The notes: generated by a model from the letters alone, not told the origin. A stretch of 64,000 nt of DNA from F1-120-MAGs238 sp964484185 (GCA_964484185.1 CAZAEQ010000017.1:21194-85193); one strand, 5' to 3'; positions 51,850-61,270 are shown, counted from the stretch's first letter. Translations and numbers: made by a program.

Positions 51850-53982
51850 ATGGCAGACCTTCTTCACACTCGCAACTTCGGCATCTGTGCTCATATCGAC
51901 GCTGGTAAAACCACCGTCTCTGAGCGCATCCTCTATTACACCGGTAAGACCTACAAAATCGGTGAAGTGCACGAAGGCACCGCCACCATGGACTTCCTCC
52001 AGGAAGAGCAGGAACGCGGCATCACCATCCAGTCCGCCGCCACAACTTGCCCATGGGAATTCCTGGGCAACGAGTTCAAGCTCAACCTGATCGATACCCC
52101 CGGCCACGTCGATTTCACCATCGAAGTGGAACGCTCACTTCGCGTCCTCGACGGCGCGGTTGCCGTGTTCGACGGTAAAGAAGGCGTCGAAGCTCAGTCT
52201 GAAACTGTCTGGCGCCAGGCCGACCGGTACAAAGTGCCGCGTCTGTGCTTCGTCAACAAGATGGACAAGATCGGTGCGAACTTCGATTACTCATTCGACA
52301 CCATCATCAAGCGCCTCGGCGCCAACGCCATCCCGATCCAGTGCCCCATCGGCACCGGCCACGATCACGTCGGCATCATCGATCTGATCACGATGAAGGC
52401 GTACTACTACGAAGGCGAAAAGGGCGAAACCGAAGTCGAGCGTGAAATTCCAGCGGCAGAGCTTGAATACGCCGACAAGTGGCGCAAGGTCATGCTCGAA
52501 AAGGTCTCTGAGCTCGATGACAAGCTCATGGAGAAGTACCTCGAGAACATCACCCCCACACCCGATGAACTCCGCGCAGCGCTCCGCAAGGGCGTGGTTG
52601 AGCGTCTCTGCTACCCCATCCTCTGCGGCGCAGCTCTCCGCAACATCGGCATTCAGCGTCTGCTCGACGCCGTTTGTTGCTATCTCCCCGCTCCGACAGA
52701 AAAGCCCGAAGTCACCGGCACCAATCCTCGCGACAAAGACGAGAAGCTCTCACGTCCGCACGATGCCAAGGCGCCGTTTGCTGGCCTGGTCTTCAAAGTC
52801 GTTTCCGACAAGCACGGCGATCTCACCTACGTCCGCGTCTACTCCGGCACGCTCGCTAAGGGCAGCCGCGTGATCAATCCCGTCAACGGCAAGACTGAAA
52901 ACGCTTCACGTATCTTCGAGATGCACGCTCAGAACCGCATTCCGCTCGAAGAAGTGACCGCTGGCAACATCGTCGCCATCGTCGGTATCAAAGACTCGTA
53001 CACCGGTGACACCCTCTGTGATCCGGATGATCCGATCGTCCTCGAACGCATGTTCTTCCCCGAGCCCGTGATCTCGATGTCCATCGAGCCCAAGAGCCAG
53101 GACGACAAGCGTCGCCTCACCGAGTGCCTCTCGACCATCCGTCGCGAAGATCCAAGCTTCCGCTACACCTTCGATGACGAGACCGGTCAGACCATCATCA
53201 GCGGCATGGGCGAACTCCACCTTGAAATCATCAAGAACAAGCTCACCCGTGACTACAAGGTCAACGTCGAAGTCGGTAAGCCACGCGTGTCCTACCGCGA
53301 AGCTATCACCAAGAAGGCCGAGTACGTCCGCGGCAAGTTCGTCAAGCAGTCTGGTGGTCGCGGCCAGTTCGGCGATTGCACGATTCACCTTGAACCATGC
53401 ACCGCAGCTCAGGCAGAAGCCGAAGAACTCGACTTCACCGACAACATCGCAGTTTCCATCGAAGTCGTCGGTGGTTCGATCCCGAAGGAATTCGTTCCTT
53501 CAGTCGAATACGGCATCCGTCAGACCTGCACCTCTGGCGTCAAGTTCGGCTACCCGCTGATCAACGTCAAGGCCACCATCGTCGACGGTTCATACCACGA
53601 TGTCGATTCAAGCCAGATCGCCTTCGAACAGGCCGGTCGCCTCGCGGTCATGGAAGCAATCGATCGCTGCGGCCCCGTCCTTCTCGAACCAATCATGAAG
53701 GTCGTCATCACCGTTCCCAATGAGTTCCTCGGTAACATCACTGGCGACGTCGCATCACGCCGCGGCATGATCATCGACACCGAAGATCGTGACCCCGTCA
53801 AGATGGTCACCAGCGAAATCCCGCTCGAAGAACTCTTCGGCTACACCACCTCCATCCGTGGTATGTCCCAGGGCCGCGCCTCCGCGACCATGGAATTCCT
53901 CGAGTACCGCGCCATGCCCGCGGGCAAGATGAAGGAAATGCTCGAAGCCAAGGCAGGTCCCAAGACTGCCGGCAAGAAGTAA
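51850..53982 (+). CDS. fusA: Elongation factor G
   Basis: A 710-residue translational GTPase that drives ribosomal translocation and recycling. The G-domain motifs are AHIDAGKTT (14-22), RGITIQSAATTC (switch 1), DTPGHVDFTIEVERSL, NKMDKIGANF and the downstream CGAALRNIG. Domain IV contains GGRGQFGDCTIHLEP and domain V RRGMIIDTEDRD and GYTTSIRGMSQGRASATMEF. Codons are strongly biased to C-ending and AAG forms compared with neighbours, as expected for a highly expressed gene. No rpsL, rpsG or tuf is adjacent, so it stands outside the usual str operon, possibly as one of several EF-G paralogs. Confidence 0.95.
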   Translation: MADLLHTRNFGICAHIDAGKTTVSERILYYTGKTYKIGEVHEGTATMDFLQEEQERGITIQSAATTCPWEFLGNEFKLNLIDTPGHVDFTIEVERSLRVLDGAVAVFDGKEGVEAQSETVWRQADRYKVPRLCFVNKMDKIGANFDYSFDTIIKRLGANAIPIQCPIGTGHDHVGIIDLITMKAYYYEGEKGETEVEREIPAAELEYADKWRKVMLEKVSELDDKLMEKYLENITPTPDELRAALRKGVVERLCYPILCGAALRNIGIQRLLDAVCCYLPAPTEKPEVTGTNPRDKDEKLSRPHDAKAPFAGLVFKVVSDKHGDLTYVRVYSGTLAKGSRVINPVNGKTENASRIFEMHAQNRIPLEEVTAGNIVAIVGIKDSYTGDTLCDPDDPIVLERMFFPEPVISMSIEPKSQDDKRRLTECLSTIRREDPSFRYTFDDETGQTIISGMGELHLEIIKNKLTRDYKVNVEVGKPRVSYREAITKKAEYVRGKFVKQSGGRGQFGDCTIHLEPCTAAQAEAEELDFTDNIAVSIEVVGGSIPKEFVPSVEYGIRQTCTSGVKFGYPLINVKATIVDGSYHDVDSSQIAFEQAGRLAVMEAIDRCGPVLLEPIMKVVITVPNEFLGNITGDVASRRGMIIDTEDRDPVKMVTSEIPLEELFGYTTSIRGMSQGRASATMEFLEYRAMPAGKMKEMLEAKAGPKTAGKK

Positions 53983-54006
53983 AGTTAGTTTGAAAATAAT
54001 ATCCAG

Positions 54007-54043
54007 GAGACCAGAGCACCTTGCTCTGGTCTCTTGTGTTTTT
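54007..54043 (+). terminator. Rho-independent terminator after fusA
   Basis: The stem GAGACCAGAGCA with TGCTCTGGTCTC around a 3-base loop is followed by TTGTGTTTTT. Confidence 0.88.
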
Positions 54044-54082
54044 GGAATGTTTCACGTCAGGCGCGCCCTCGTCTTGTTCTTC

Positions 54083-54177
54083 AGCCTGAAAGGCTGGAAG
54101 TTTTTAGCCGGGGGTGAAGACCGCGCTTCGCGGTCGCCACCCCCGGAAAGCCAAAACGCATCGCACCCTGAAGGGGT
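54083..54177 (+). repeat. Three-hairpin intergenic repeat, copy 3
   Basis: CAGCCTGAAAGGCTG, then CCGGGGGTGAAGACCGCG...CGCGGTCGCCACCCCCGG and finally TTGCACCCTGAAGGGGTGCAA-like stems occur in the same order as in the reverse complement of 15262-15372, with changed but still paired arms. It lies between the fusA terminator and the 3' end of hldE. Confidence 0.65.
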
Positions 54178-54235
54178 GCAACTTCCCATCATCGTCACAC
54201 GCTCGTAAATTGGCATCGCGACTCGACAACTCGTT

Positions 54236-55717
54236 CTACTGCTTCATCCGCTCAACCATCCCCGTCGTGCTCCGCCCCTTCACCAGATCAATCAGCACAA
54301 CCTTTCCGCCCGCCGCTTCAACCACATCAGCACCGACAACTTTGTCCTTGCTGTAATCCGCGCCCTTGATCAACACATCTGGCTTGATCGATTTGATCAA
54401 TTCCAGCGGCGTGTCTTCACCAAACAACACTACTGCATCAACACACGCCAGCGCGCCGAGCACCATCGCCCGATCAACTTCAGTATTAATCGGCCGCCCC
54501 GGCCCCTTCAATTTCCGCACACTTTCATCGGTATTCACTGCGACAATCAACATATCACCCTGTTGCCGCGATTTCTCCAGCAGCGAAATGTGCCCCGTAT
54601 GCAACAGGTCAAAGCACCCATTGGTAAACACAACCTTCTGCCCATCGCGCCGCCGACTCGCTACCTCCACCATCAACTGCGAAAGCGTCCGCAACTTCCC
54701 GGCATGTCCATGTTCCATCGAAAGCAGCGAATGGTGAATGCGCTCCAGGGGAATCGGCTGCACACCAAAGATCTCAACTTCCAGTCCCGCCGCCGCATTC
54801 GCGAATTTCACCGAGTCCGTCCAAGTACACTTATTCGCCCGCGCCGCGGCAAGTCCCGCCAGAAACGCATCGCCCGCGCCGGTGACGTCGTACACCTGCC
54901 GCGCAACAGTGGGAATCGAAACCGGTTCCGCCGATCCTTCAATCAACACCGCGCCATGCTTATCCAGCGTCAACACACATGCTTCCATCGCAAGTTGTTT
55001 CATGAGCGCTGAAGCAATTTTCGCATTGTGCACCACATCGGCATCATGATCGGTAGCAATCCCAGTAGCAAACTCGGCCTCAGTTCGATTCGGCGTAATC
55101 GTCGTACATCCGCGATACCGCGCGTAATCGTTTAACTTTGCTGGATCAACAAACACAGGCTTGCCCGCCTTGCGTGCCCGCTCAATCACACCCTGGCAGA
55201 CTTCAACCGAGCACACACCTTTGGCGTAATCCTCAATGCAAACTACATCACACTTGGGCAACTCCCGATCAAATGCTGCGAGCAACTTCGCTGCAGTCTC
55301 CGATGAAATCGGCTCGCGCGACTCAAAGTCCACTCTGAACATCTTCTGCGGATGGCGACCTTGAGCAAGCCCGACCATGTTCTGTTTCACAGTGGTGGGG
55401 CGGCTCGCATCACGTACCAGTGCAAAGGTCTCAACGCCGTCCGAAGCCAACTGCTTCGCTAGAGCCTTGCCAAAGTCATCGTCCCCAATCACACCAATCG
55501 CCGTGACCGATGCCTTGAGCGCGATCAAGTCCAGACAGACGTTGGCAGCGCCACCCGGCCGCGAATCTCGCTTGCGGATGTGAAGAATCGGAACCGGAGC
55601 ATCAGCGCTCAGCCGTTCAGCATCCCCATACAGATGTTCATCAAGCATGAAGTCGCCAACCACGATCGCCTTAAACGGCTTCCATGCATCGAGTTTGGTG
55701 AGAAGGTCGCTCATCAA
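54236..55717 (-). CDS. hldE: Bifunctional heptose 7-phosphate kinase / heptose 1-phosphate adenylyltransferase HldE
   Basis: A 493-residue two-domain enzyme for ADP-heptose, the precursor of the LPS inner core. Residues 1-330 are a PfkB-type kinase: VVGDFMLDEHLYGDAERLS, RPGGAANV and the anion hole/catalytic base VTGAGDAF with its aspartate at 283. Residues 360-493 are a nucleotidyltransferase: FTNGCFDLLHTGHI with the HxGH at 373-376, VNTDESVRKLKGPGRPIN and IKGADYSKDKVVG. Both active sites look intact. Its presence argues for a heptose-containing LPS. It is the last gene of a minus-strand run that also holds the tRNA, GHL10 and NUDIX genes. Confidence 0.93.
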   Translation of the reverse strand: MMSDLLTKLDAWKPFKAIVVGDFMLDEHLYGDAERLSADAPVPILHIRKRDSRPGGAANVCLDLIALKASVTAIGVIGDDDFGKALAKQLASDGVETFALVRDASRPTTVKQNMVGLAQGRHPQKMFRVDFESREPISSETAAKLLAAFDRELPKCDVVCIEDYAKGVCSVEVCQGVIERARKAGKPVFVDPAKLNDYARYRGCTTITPNRTEAEFATGIATDHDADVVHNAKIASALMKQLAMEACVLTLDKHGAVLIEGSAEPVSIPTVARQVYDVTGAGDAFLAGLAAARANKCTWTDSVKFANAAAGLEVEIFGVQPIPLERIHHSLLSMEHGHAGKLRTLSQLMVEVASRRRDGQKVVFTNGCFDLLHTGHISLLEKSRQQGDMLIVAVNTDESVRKLKGPGRPINTEVDRAMVLGALACVDAVVLFGEDTPLELIKSIKPDVLIKGADYSKDKVVGADVVEAAGGKVVLIDLVKGRSTTGMVERMKQ

Positions 55718-55748
55718 GCAGCTGGGACAGGTACATTGCCAACTGAAA

Positions 55749-55832
55749 TGCCGGAGACAGGACTTGAACCTGCACGCCTGTTAAGGGCGGCGGATTTTGA
55801 ATCCGCTGCGTCTGCCATTCCGCCACTCCGGC
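55749..55832 (-). tRNA. tRNA-Leu (anticodon CAA)
   Basis: An 84-base class II tRNA on the minus strand. The acceptor stem GCCGGAG pairs with CTCCGGC, with A as discriminator base. The anticodon stem GCGGA/TCCGC encloses TTCAAAA, giving CAA, which reads UUG. The long variable arm CGCC...GGCG marks leucine. The T arm CAGG-TTCAAGT-CCTG is intact. The 3' CCA is not encoded. Confidence 0.95.
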
Positions 55833-55870
55833 TGGATTGGACACGATGGTAGGACCGCACTTTTGCGACT

Positions 55871-57121
55871 TCAGCGTTCTGAATCAACCGTTTTGGGTGC
55901 CGGTTTCTCAGCCAGCTTGGCCTTCAAAATATCCCGGATATGCATCTTGTTTTCTACAATCGGCCGGGCACTGAACAGGACGAATCCATGAGCCCCCGGT
56001 GTGGCCCGGATAATGTCAATCTGACGGGTTATCTCCATCGGGCTGAAGTCCTTTGTCGCGTCCGGTCCGACCTTTGACACATTCAGTCCCACAAACATCT
56101 GCTTGTGCCTGGAATTCTGCGCGACCCACCAATCAAGCAGCGGCTTAAACGGCTGCTGTGGCGCATCAACCTTCCAATACAACTGCGGCACCATGTAATC
56201 AAACCAGCCTTCATTGGTCCACTTCTTCGCATCGGCGTACAGCGACTCGTACGCGTTCAAGCCCTTCACGCCTTTGGGATTGTCGGGCTGCCAGATTCCA
56301 AAAGGACTGATGCCAATTGAAATCCCCGGCTTGATCGATTTCGCCCGCGCGTTCATTTCAGTCAGAAAGCTATTGATGTTCTCGCGCCGCCAGTCTGCTC
56401 GCGACAATTTCCCGCCGCCGCCTTGGTACTTTCTCCACGCACCATCATCAGGGAAATCCTTGATCGCGCCGTTGGCCTGTTTCACGGGGTAGGGATAGAA
56501 GTAGTCATCGACGTGCAACCCATCAATTCCATATCGCCGCGTGATGTCCTCAATCACTCGCCATGAATGTTCGCGGGCGGCAGGCTCCGCAGGGTCAAGC
56601 CACTTGTACTCACCATACTCCCGCGTCACATCGGCGAGGTGCTTGGCCGGATGATTCAGCGCAAGCGGGCTGGTCATCTTGGGGTGACCCACGCGAAACG
56701 GGTTCAGCCAGACATGCAGTTCCATGCCGCGGTTGTGTGCTTCGCTGATCCAGAGTGCAAGCGGATCAATTCCATTTGCTGGTCCAAGTCCGCTTTTGCC
56801 GGTCAGGAATTCTGACCAGGGTTCAAGCTCAGATTTGTACAACGCATCGCCACACGGCCGGGCCTGAAAATAGATCGCCGTAATCCCAATCTCTTTGGCG
56901 GCATCAAGTATCTTGATCATTTCCGCATGCCGCTGCGCATCGGTCAATGTCTTTGTCGTGGGCCAATCGATGTTTGCGACAGTTGCCACCCACAAACCAC
57001 GGTGTTCATGAGCTGCTTTCCTGATGTCAGGTTTTGAAGTTGGTTGCGGAACAAAATCCGGCTGCGCCATGCAACCAGAGATCGCTGCGACAGATACAAG
57101 CATCCATGCCATATTTATCAT
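55871..57121 (-). CDS. GHL10-family (YngK-like) glycoside hydrolase lipoprotein
   Basis: A 416-residue exported protein with signal MINMAWMLVSVAAISGC, a lipobox at SGC. The catalytic barrel begins EHRGLWVATVANIDWPTTKT, then IYFQARPCGDALYKSELEPW, MELHVWLNPFRV, YGIDGLHVDDYFYPYP and ISPFGIWQPDNPKG, the landmarks of the GHL10/DUF187 family (B. subtilis YngK). Related proteins cut peptidoglycan-like or other glycans; the acidic residues of LHVDDYF are probable catalysts. It lies next to envelope-biogenesis genes, 13 bases before the NUDIX stop on the same strand. Confidence 0.85.
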   Translation of the reverse strand: MINMAWMLVSVAAISGCMAQPDFVPQPTSKPDIRKAAHEHRGLWVATVANIDWPTTKTLTDAQRHAEMIKILDAAKEIGITAIYFQARPCGDALYKSELEPWSEFLTGKSGLGPANGIDPLALWISEAHNRGMELHVWLNPFRVGHPKMTSPLALNHPAKHLADVTREYGEYKWLDPAEPAAREHSWRVIEDITRRYGIDGLHVDDYFYPYPVKQANGAIKDFPDDGAWRKYQGGGGKLSRADWRRENINSFLTEMNARAKSIKPGISIGISPFGIWQPDNPKGVKGLNAYESLYADAKKWTNEGWFDYMVPQLYWKVDAPQQPFKPLLDWWVAQNSRHKQMFVGLNVSKVGPDATKDFSPMEITRQIDIIRATPGAHGFVLFSARPIVENKMHIRDILKAKLAEKPAPKTVDSER

Positions 57122-57134
57122 GGCACAACAGTAT

Positions 57135-57677
57135 TCAACTCCCGGGCATCAATTGATCAACGGTCCATTTCATCTCAGTTTCGCGGCAATCAATATGCAC
57201 CGAGAAGAACCCCGGCTTGCCGCCCGCGGTCTGCCGCTCGGCCTTTCGCATCAGCGGCAGAATAACTTTCCGGTCAGTCTCGGGGATATCCAGTTTCATC
57301 ATCTCTTCTCTGGTGTACCAATCCAACCGACCTTCGCGCATGTCGTGTGGCTCAACCCACACAGTCCCCAGAACCTGGTAGACAAACATCAGCCAATGCC
57401 CCTTGCCTTCGAACGCAGTTTCGGCCACCATCCCCAGCAGGTGAAGTCGCTCCAGCGGCAGGTCAAGTCCGACCTCTTCGTGGATCTCGCGCTGGGCGCA
57501 TTGGGCGGGAGATTCACCGGTATGGACATCGAGCTTGCCGCCGATTGGGGAGAAAAGGCCCAGGTTGGGGGCCTTCTTGCGATGGAGCAAAAGGTGCCGG
57601 CCCTTGTCATCGACAAGGTCGCAGATACATGCAAGTTTGTAGGGCAGATTGGAAAGGTGTGTACCGACTTCGGCCAT
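57135..57677 (-). CDS. NUDIX hydrolase
   Basis: About 180 residues starting at 57677 (MAEVGTHLSNLPYKLACICD). The NUDIX box reads GGKLDVHTGESPAQCAQREI then HEEVGLDLPL: the REx2EE glutamates are in place, but the loop between GG and the first glutamate is two residues longer than the consensus. The preceding HLLLHRKKAPNLGLFSPIG is typical of the MutT-like branch. The substrate, a nucleoside diphosphate derivative, is not predictable. A longer start (57785) would run into the promoter region of the divergent gene. Confidence 0.82.
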   Translation of the reverse strand: MAEVGTHLSNLPYKLACICDLVDDKGRHLLLHRKKAPNLGLFSPIGGKLDVHTGESPAQCAQREIHEEVGLDLPLERLHLLGMVAETAFEGKGHWLMFVYQVLGTVWVEPHDMREGRLDWYTREEMMKLDIPETDRKVILPLMRKAERQTAGGKPGFFSVHIDCRETEMKWTVDQLMPGS

Positions 57678-57739
57678 ATGTATGGAGGATAGTGCAGCTA
57701 CCCTCCGGCGAACTTTGAGCCGAACTTTGAGGATTTCCC

Positions 57740-58429
57740 ATGAGCAGTTATCCACCGGTTGATTCGAATTTCGAAGGTGCCCCAAAAGAGTCAGCTGGCA
57801 AGGGCCTTGCGATCGCCGCGATTATCCTGGGAATCCTGCTCATCACATCTCCAATCGGCCTGATTCTTGGAATCATTGCCTTAACCCGATCTGGCAAGCC
57901 GGGGCAAGGCGGGGCCCGAAATCTCGCAATCGGCGGCGTGGTTGCCTCAAGCATCGGCATGGTCCTGGGCTGCGGATGTATTGGAGCCGGCGTCTTTCTC
58001 CCGGCGCTGGGTAAAGCCCGCAACGAGGCGCGCAAGGTGCAGAGTTTGTCACAGCTTCGAGATATTGGAACCGGGCTCCAGGCCTACGCCCAGAAGTACC
58101 AGGAACACTTTCCTCCCAAGAATTCGAATTGGCAGTCGCTATTGATCAGCGAAAGCGTGCCGGCGACGTCGTTTGTTTCCCCCGCATCTGAGGCTGGTCT
58201 GACTTCGTACTTTTACGTGCCGCCGGTTGTGACGATTGACAAGATCAAGGATCCCAGCACCAAGGTGATCGTGTTTGAGGACCCAGTGAACTTCCGGCAG
58301 CAGGGGAGCAACGTGTTATTTGCCGATGGGCATGTCGAGCACCTTAAGGGCGAAGCGCTTTGGTCCAAGATTGATGGGCTTTCGCTGGTGGATGGCACGG
58401 TTTACAGCAAGCCAGCTGGGGCAAGATAG
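57740..58429 (+). CDS. DUF4190-like membrane protein with H-X9-DG ending
   Basis: A 229-residue protein. Two hydrophobic helices flanking a short loop, LAIAAIILGILLITSPIGLI and LAIGGVVASSIGMVLGCGC, form a DUF4190-like module. A prepilin-style segment ALGKARNEARKVQSLSQLRD with LQAYAQKYQEHFPP follows, and the end has VLFADGHVEHL, the H-X9-DG signature common in planctomycete pseudopilin-like proteins. It is probably an inner-membrane protein with a periplasmic domain. GAGG at 57729-57732 precedes the ATG. Function unknown. Confidence 0.7.
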   Translation: MSSYPPVDSNFEGAPKESAGKGLAIAAIILGILLITSPIGLILGIIALTRSGKPGQGGARNLAIGGVVASSIGMVLGCGCIGAGVFLPALGKARNEARKVQSLSQLRDIGTGLQAYAQKYQEHFPPKNSNWQSLLISESVPATSFVSPASEAGLTSYFYVPPVVTIDKIKDPSTKVIVFEDPVNFRQQGSNVLFADGHVEHLKGEALWSKIDGLSLVDGTVYSKPAGAR

Positions 58430-58737
58430 GCGATCGAAGTCGGCTGCTGTCGGTTGAGCGCAGGAATTGCCGAGGTTTGACTACAAACACCTGTTCAGCG
58501 TTGGTCGAGCGATGGCATGATGCCGGAGTCCGGTCGCGCTGTCTGCATCAGGTGTTGGCCGACTCGCACGGAGGGGAGCCGGTCAATGCCTGGGCACCTT
58601 TGTTTTGCGGACTTGTTACCGGTTTTTCGGGTGATTGAAAATTGGCGCAGGCAAACTTGTGAGCGACACTCCAACTTGCCGATCTTGAGCGACACAAGTA
58701 GGTTTGTGTTTTTTGTCTGTGGTCGGAGGAGTCGCCA
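58430..58737. other. 308-base region upstream of murC
   Basis: It contains no gene. Near its end lies a 10-base direct repeat (listed next) overlapping a possible promoter. GGAGGAG at 58727-58733 is the murC ribosome site. Confidence 0.4.
58660..58695 (+). promoter_or_regulatory. Direct repeat TGAGCGACAC upstream of murC, possible operator
   Basis: TGAGCGACAC at 58660-58669 and again at 58686-58695, 26 bases apart. The second copy falls inside the spacer of a possible promoter (TTGCCG at 58676, 17 bases, TAGGTT at 58699), 42 bases before the murC start. Confidence 0.35.
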
Positions 58738-60306
58738 GTGAGTCAACCCATCGAAGTCATGCCTCGTGTTTCCCCTGCAGACCTGGCCCCGGCGCTGTCT
58801 CGCACAATTGAGCGGCTCGATGTTGATGGCAAACACGTGTACATGATCGGAATCGGCGGGTGCGGCATGTCCGGCCTGTCACGATTACTGCTGTCTCGCG
58901 GGGCCAAGGTGTCCGGTTCGGACCTGGCGCAGACTGCCGAGACGGATTTCCTGGTTTCTCAGGGAATCAAAGTCGGATTCGATCAAGCTGGAACCAGCGT
59001 GCCCAAGCGGTGCGACTTGGTCGTGGCATCGGCAGCCATCAAGCCCGAACACTTGGAAATGCTCGAGGCTGAGCGGCGTGGGATCCCGACACTGACCTAT
59101 GCCGAGGCACTGGGCCGCTGCATGGTCGGGCGGACCGGGGTCGCAATTGCCGGAACCCATGGAAAGTCAACAACGACCGCCCTTCTGGGATGTGTTCTGA
59201 CAGACTGCGGCATTGATCCCTCGGTGATTGTGGGGGCTACATGCGGGCAGTTACTCAATGGTCCGGCCAATACCAAGGCTGGGGATGCGGCAGTGGGTGT
59301 GCGCATGGGTGCGTTGCAGATCCCAACTGGAACGCATGCTGGCAAACCGGGTGTGCTGGTTGCTGAGGCCTGCGAGTTCAATCGGAGTTTCCATCATTTC
59401 CGGCCGCTGATTGCGAGTATTAGCAGTGTCGAGGCGGATCATCTGGACATCTTCGGAACGCTCGATGCTGTGATTGAGGCGTTTCATCAGTTCGCTGAAC
59501 TTGTGCCGCCGGCGGATGAGGGCGGGGTTCTGCTCATTGGCTATGAGAACAGCCATCGTCGCGAGGTGACCGCGGGCCTGAAGTGCAAGGTTGAAACGAT
59601 TGGGTTTAATCCCAGCGCTGACTGGGTGGTTGCGTACGAAGCTGAAGGGCGGCATGTCAAACTCAAGCACCGCCGCAAGATAGTGGCCGAATGGTCGATG
59701 ATTCTGCCCGGGCAGCACAATGCGCTGAACGCCGCGACGGCGATTGCGATTGCAACCATGCTGGGCGCGGATGCCAAAGCGGCGGCTGTGTCAGCATCGA
59801 ATTTCCGCGGGATTCACCGGCGCAGCGAGTTCATGGGAGCGCGTTCGATTGGCGGCGGATCGGTGCGTGTGTATGACGATTACGGGCATCACCCAACTGA
59901 AATCGATGTGACGCTCAAGGCGTTGCGCGAGTTTGAAAAACCAGAGGCGCGGGGCGGGCGATTGATCTGTGTCTTCCAGCCGCATCAGCATTCGCGAACT
60001 CGTCATCTGCTCGAGGAGTTTGCTAATAGCTTCTCGAATGCAGATGTAGTGATTGTGCCGCATATTTACTTTGTTCGCGATAGTCAGGCCGAGCGCCAGA
60101 AGGTTTCGGCGGCGGACCTGGTGGATCGCCTTCGCAACAAGGGGATTAAGGCCAAGCACGTGTATCCATTTGAAGCGATTGTCGAAGAACTCGAGAATCT
60201 GTGCCGCCCCAATGACATGGTGGTGGTGATGGGCGCGGGGAACGTGTGGCAGATTGGCAAGGAATTTGTGGATGGCCAGGCGAGTTCCATGGCAGGCGTA
60301 GCCTGA
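58738..60306 (+). CDS. murC: UDP-N-acetylmuramate:L-alanine ligase MurC
   Basis: A 522-residue Mur ligase that adds the first stem-peptide residue. The N-terminal NMN-like domain has MIGIGGCGMSGLSRLLLSRG, the ATP loop is AGTHGKSTTTALL (lysine about 143), and EACEFNRSFHHFRP and VYDDYGHHPTEI are MurC-specific. The C-terminal domain contains FQPHQHSRT and VVMGAGNVW. It is longer than usual (about 460-490) owing to a 15-residue N-terminal extension and loops. GTG 58738 is used, seven bases or fewer after GGAGGAG. murB follows 38 bases later. Confidence 0.95.
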   Translation: MSQPIEVMPRVSPADLAPALSRTIERLDVDGKHVYMIGIGGCGMSGLSRLLLSRGAKVSGSDLAQTAETDFLVSQGIKVGFDQAGTSVPKRCDLVVASAAIKPEHLEMLEAERRGIPTLTYAEALGRCMVGRTGVAIAGTHGKSTTTALLGCVLTDCGIDPSVIVGATCGQLLNGPANTKAGDAAVGVRMGALQIPTGTHAGKPGVLVAEACEFNRSFHHFRPLIASISSVEADHLDIFGTLDAVIEAFHQFAELVPPADEGGVLLIGYENSHRREVTAGLKCKVETIGFNPSADWVVAYEAEGRHVKLKHRRKIVAEWSMILPGQHNALNAATAIAIATMLGADAKAAAVSASNFRGIHRRSEFMGARSIGGGSVRVYDDYGHHPTEIDVTLKALREFEKPEARGGRLICVFQPHQHSRTRHLLEEFANSFSNADVVIVPHIYFVRDSQAERQKVSAADLVDRLRNKGIKAKHVYPFEAIVEELENLCRPNDMVVVMGAGNVWQIGKEFVDGQASSMAGVA

Positions 60307-60344
60307 TAGTGGCGTGATAGTATTGGGCAGATTTCGGGGAGAAA

Positions 60345-61259
60345 GTGAGTCGAATGGTCGTTTCTGGCACGCTCAATATCCTGCCGCAGGCACCGATTCC
60401 AACGTGGTTCAAGATTGGCGGAGGCGCAGATCGCAAAGCGGTCTTGAAGTCTGTTGATGACTTGCGCTATGCACTGGATATTGATCGGAATCTGAAGATC
60501 CTGGGCGATGGCGCGAACCTGCTGGTTGATGATGATGGTGTGAGCGAACTGGTTGTTGAACTCAAGGGCGCGTTTGAGCGGATCTCGATTGATCATGATT
60601 CTGGCCGCGTGAGTCTGGGCGCTGGCGTCAAATTGCCACGAGCGATCAATGCAACAGTTGCGGAGGGCTTGGGAGGACTTGAAGTTCTCGCAGGGTTCCC
60701 GGCCACGATGGGCGGCTGTGTGGTAATGAACGCGGGCGGGAAGTATGGAGAGATTTCTGACCTTGTGATCAGTGTTCAAGCACTGAATCGAAACGGCGAA
60801 ATCCTCTCAATTCCGCGGCAGGAGATCAAGTTTGCATATCGCCATTCCGGCCTCAATGACCTGTTGATCACTGGCGTAGAAATTCAGCTTGCGCGCGGCA
60901 ACGTTGCTGCACTCAAGTCGCGGCAGGTTGAGATCATGAAGTACAAGAAGGACTCGCAGCCACTCTCGGCCAACTCGGCGGGATGCTGCTTCAAGAATCC
61001 GACACTGGATCGCGATGTGCTTGAATTTGCGAAGGGTGCACGAGTTGGGGCGGGAATGCTGATTGATCGCGCAGGGCTGAAGGGATTGACTGTTCGCGGG
61101 GCGAGCGTGAGCCCGGTCCACGCGAATTTCATTGTTACTTCAGCGACAGCGCGGGCACGGGATGTGATTGAACTGATGGAGCAGGTCACCCATCGCGTGC
61201 AAGATGCGTTTGGAGTTACACTGCAATCTGAAGTCGTTATCTGGAAGCGGTCGGTCTAA
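60345..61259 (+). CDS. murB: UDP-N-acetylenolpyruvoylglucosamine reductase MurB
   Basis: A 304-residue FAD enzyme making UDP-MurNAc for MurC. The FAD-binding start has PTWFKIGGGAD and LGDGANLLVDDDGV, the flavin loop is GFPATMGGCVVMNAGGKYGE, and the C-terminal domain has FAYRHSG, SANSAGCCFKNP and the end SEVVIWKR, which carries the catalytic glutamate. In the SAG-x-x-FKNP block the position of the usual proton-donating serine is cysteine, a known variant. The type II tyrosine loop is absent, as expected. GTG 60345 follows GGGGAGAAA. The gene sits between murC and ddl. Confidence 0.93.
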   Translation: MSRMVVSGTLNILPQAPIPTWFKIGGGADRKAVLKSVDDLRYALDIDRNLKILGDGANLLVDDDGVSELVVELKGAFERISIDHDSGRVSLGAGVKLPRAINATVAEGLGGLEVLAGFPATMGGCVVMNAGGKYGEISDLVISVQALNRNGEILSIPRQEIKFAYRHSGLNDLLITGVEIQLARGNVAALKSRQVEIMKYKKDSQPLSANSAGCCFKNPTLDRDVLEFAKGARVGAGMLIDRAGLKGLTVRGASVSPVHANFIVTSATARARDVIELMEQVTHRVQDAFGVTLQSEVVIWKRSV

Positions 61260-61270
61260 CGAGAACTGTC

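Noticed and set aside
58495..58836. A 113-codon minus-strand frame upstream of murC
   Set aside because: It overlaps the murC start and ribosome site, has no family similarity and no ribosome site of its own.
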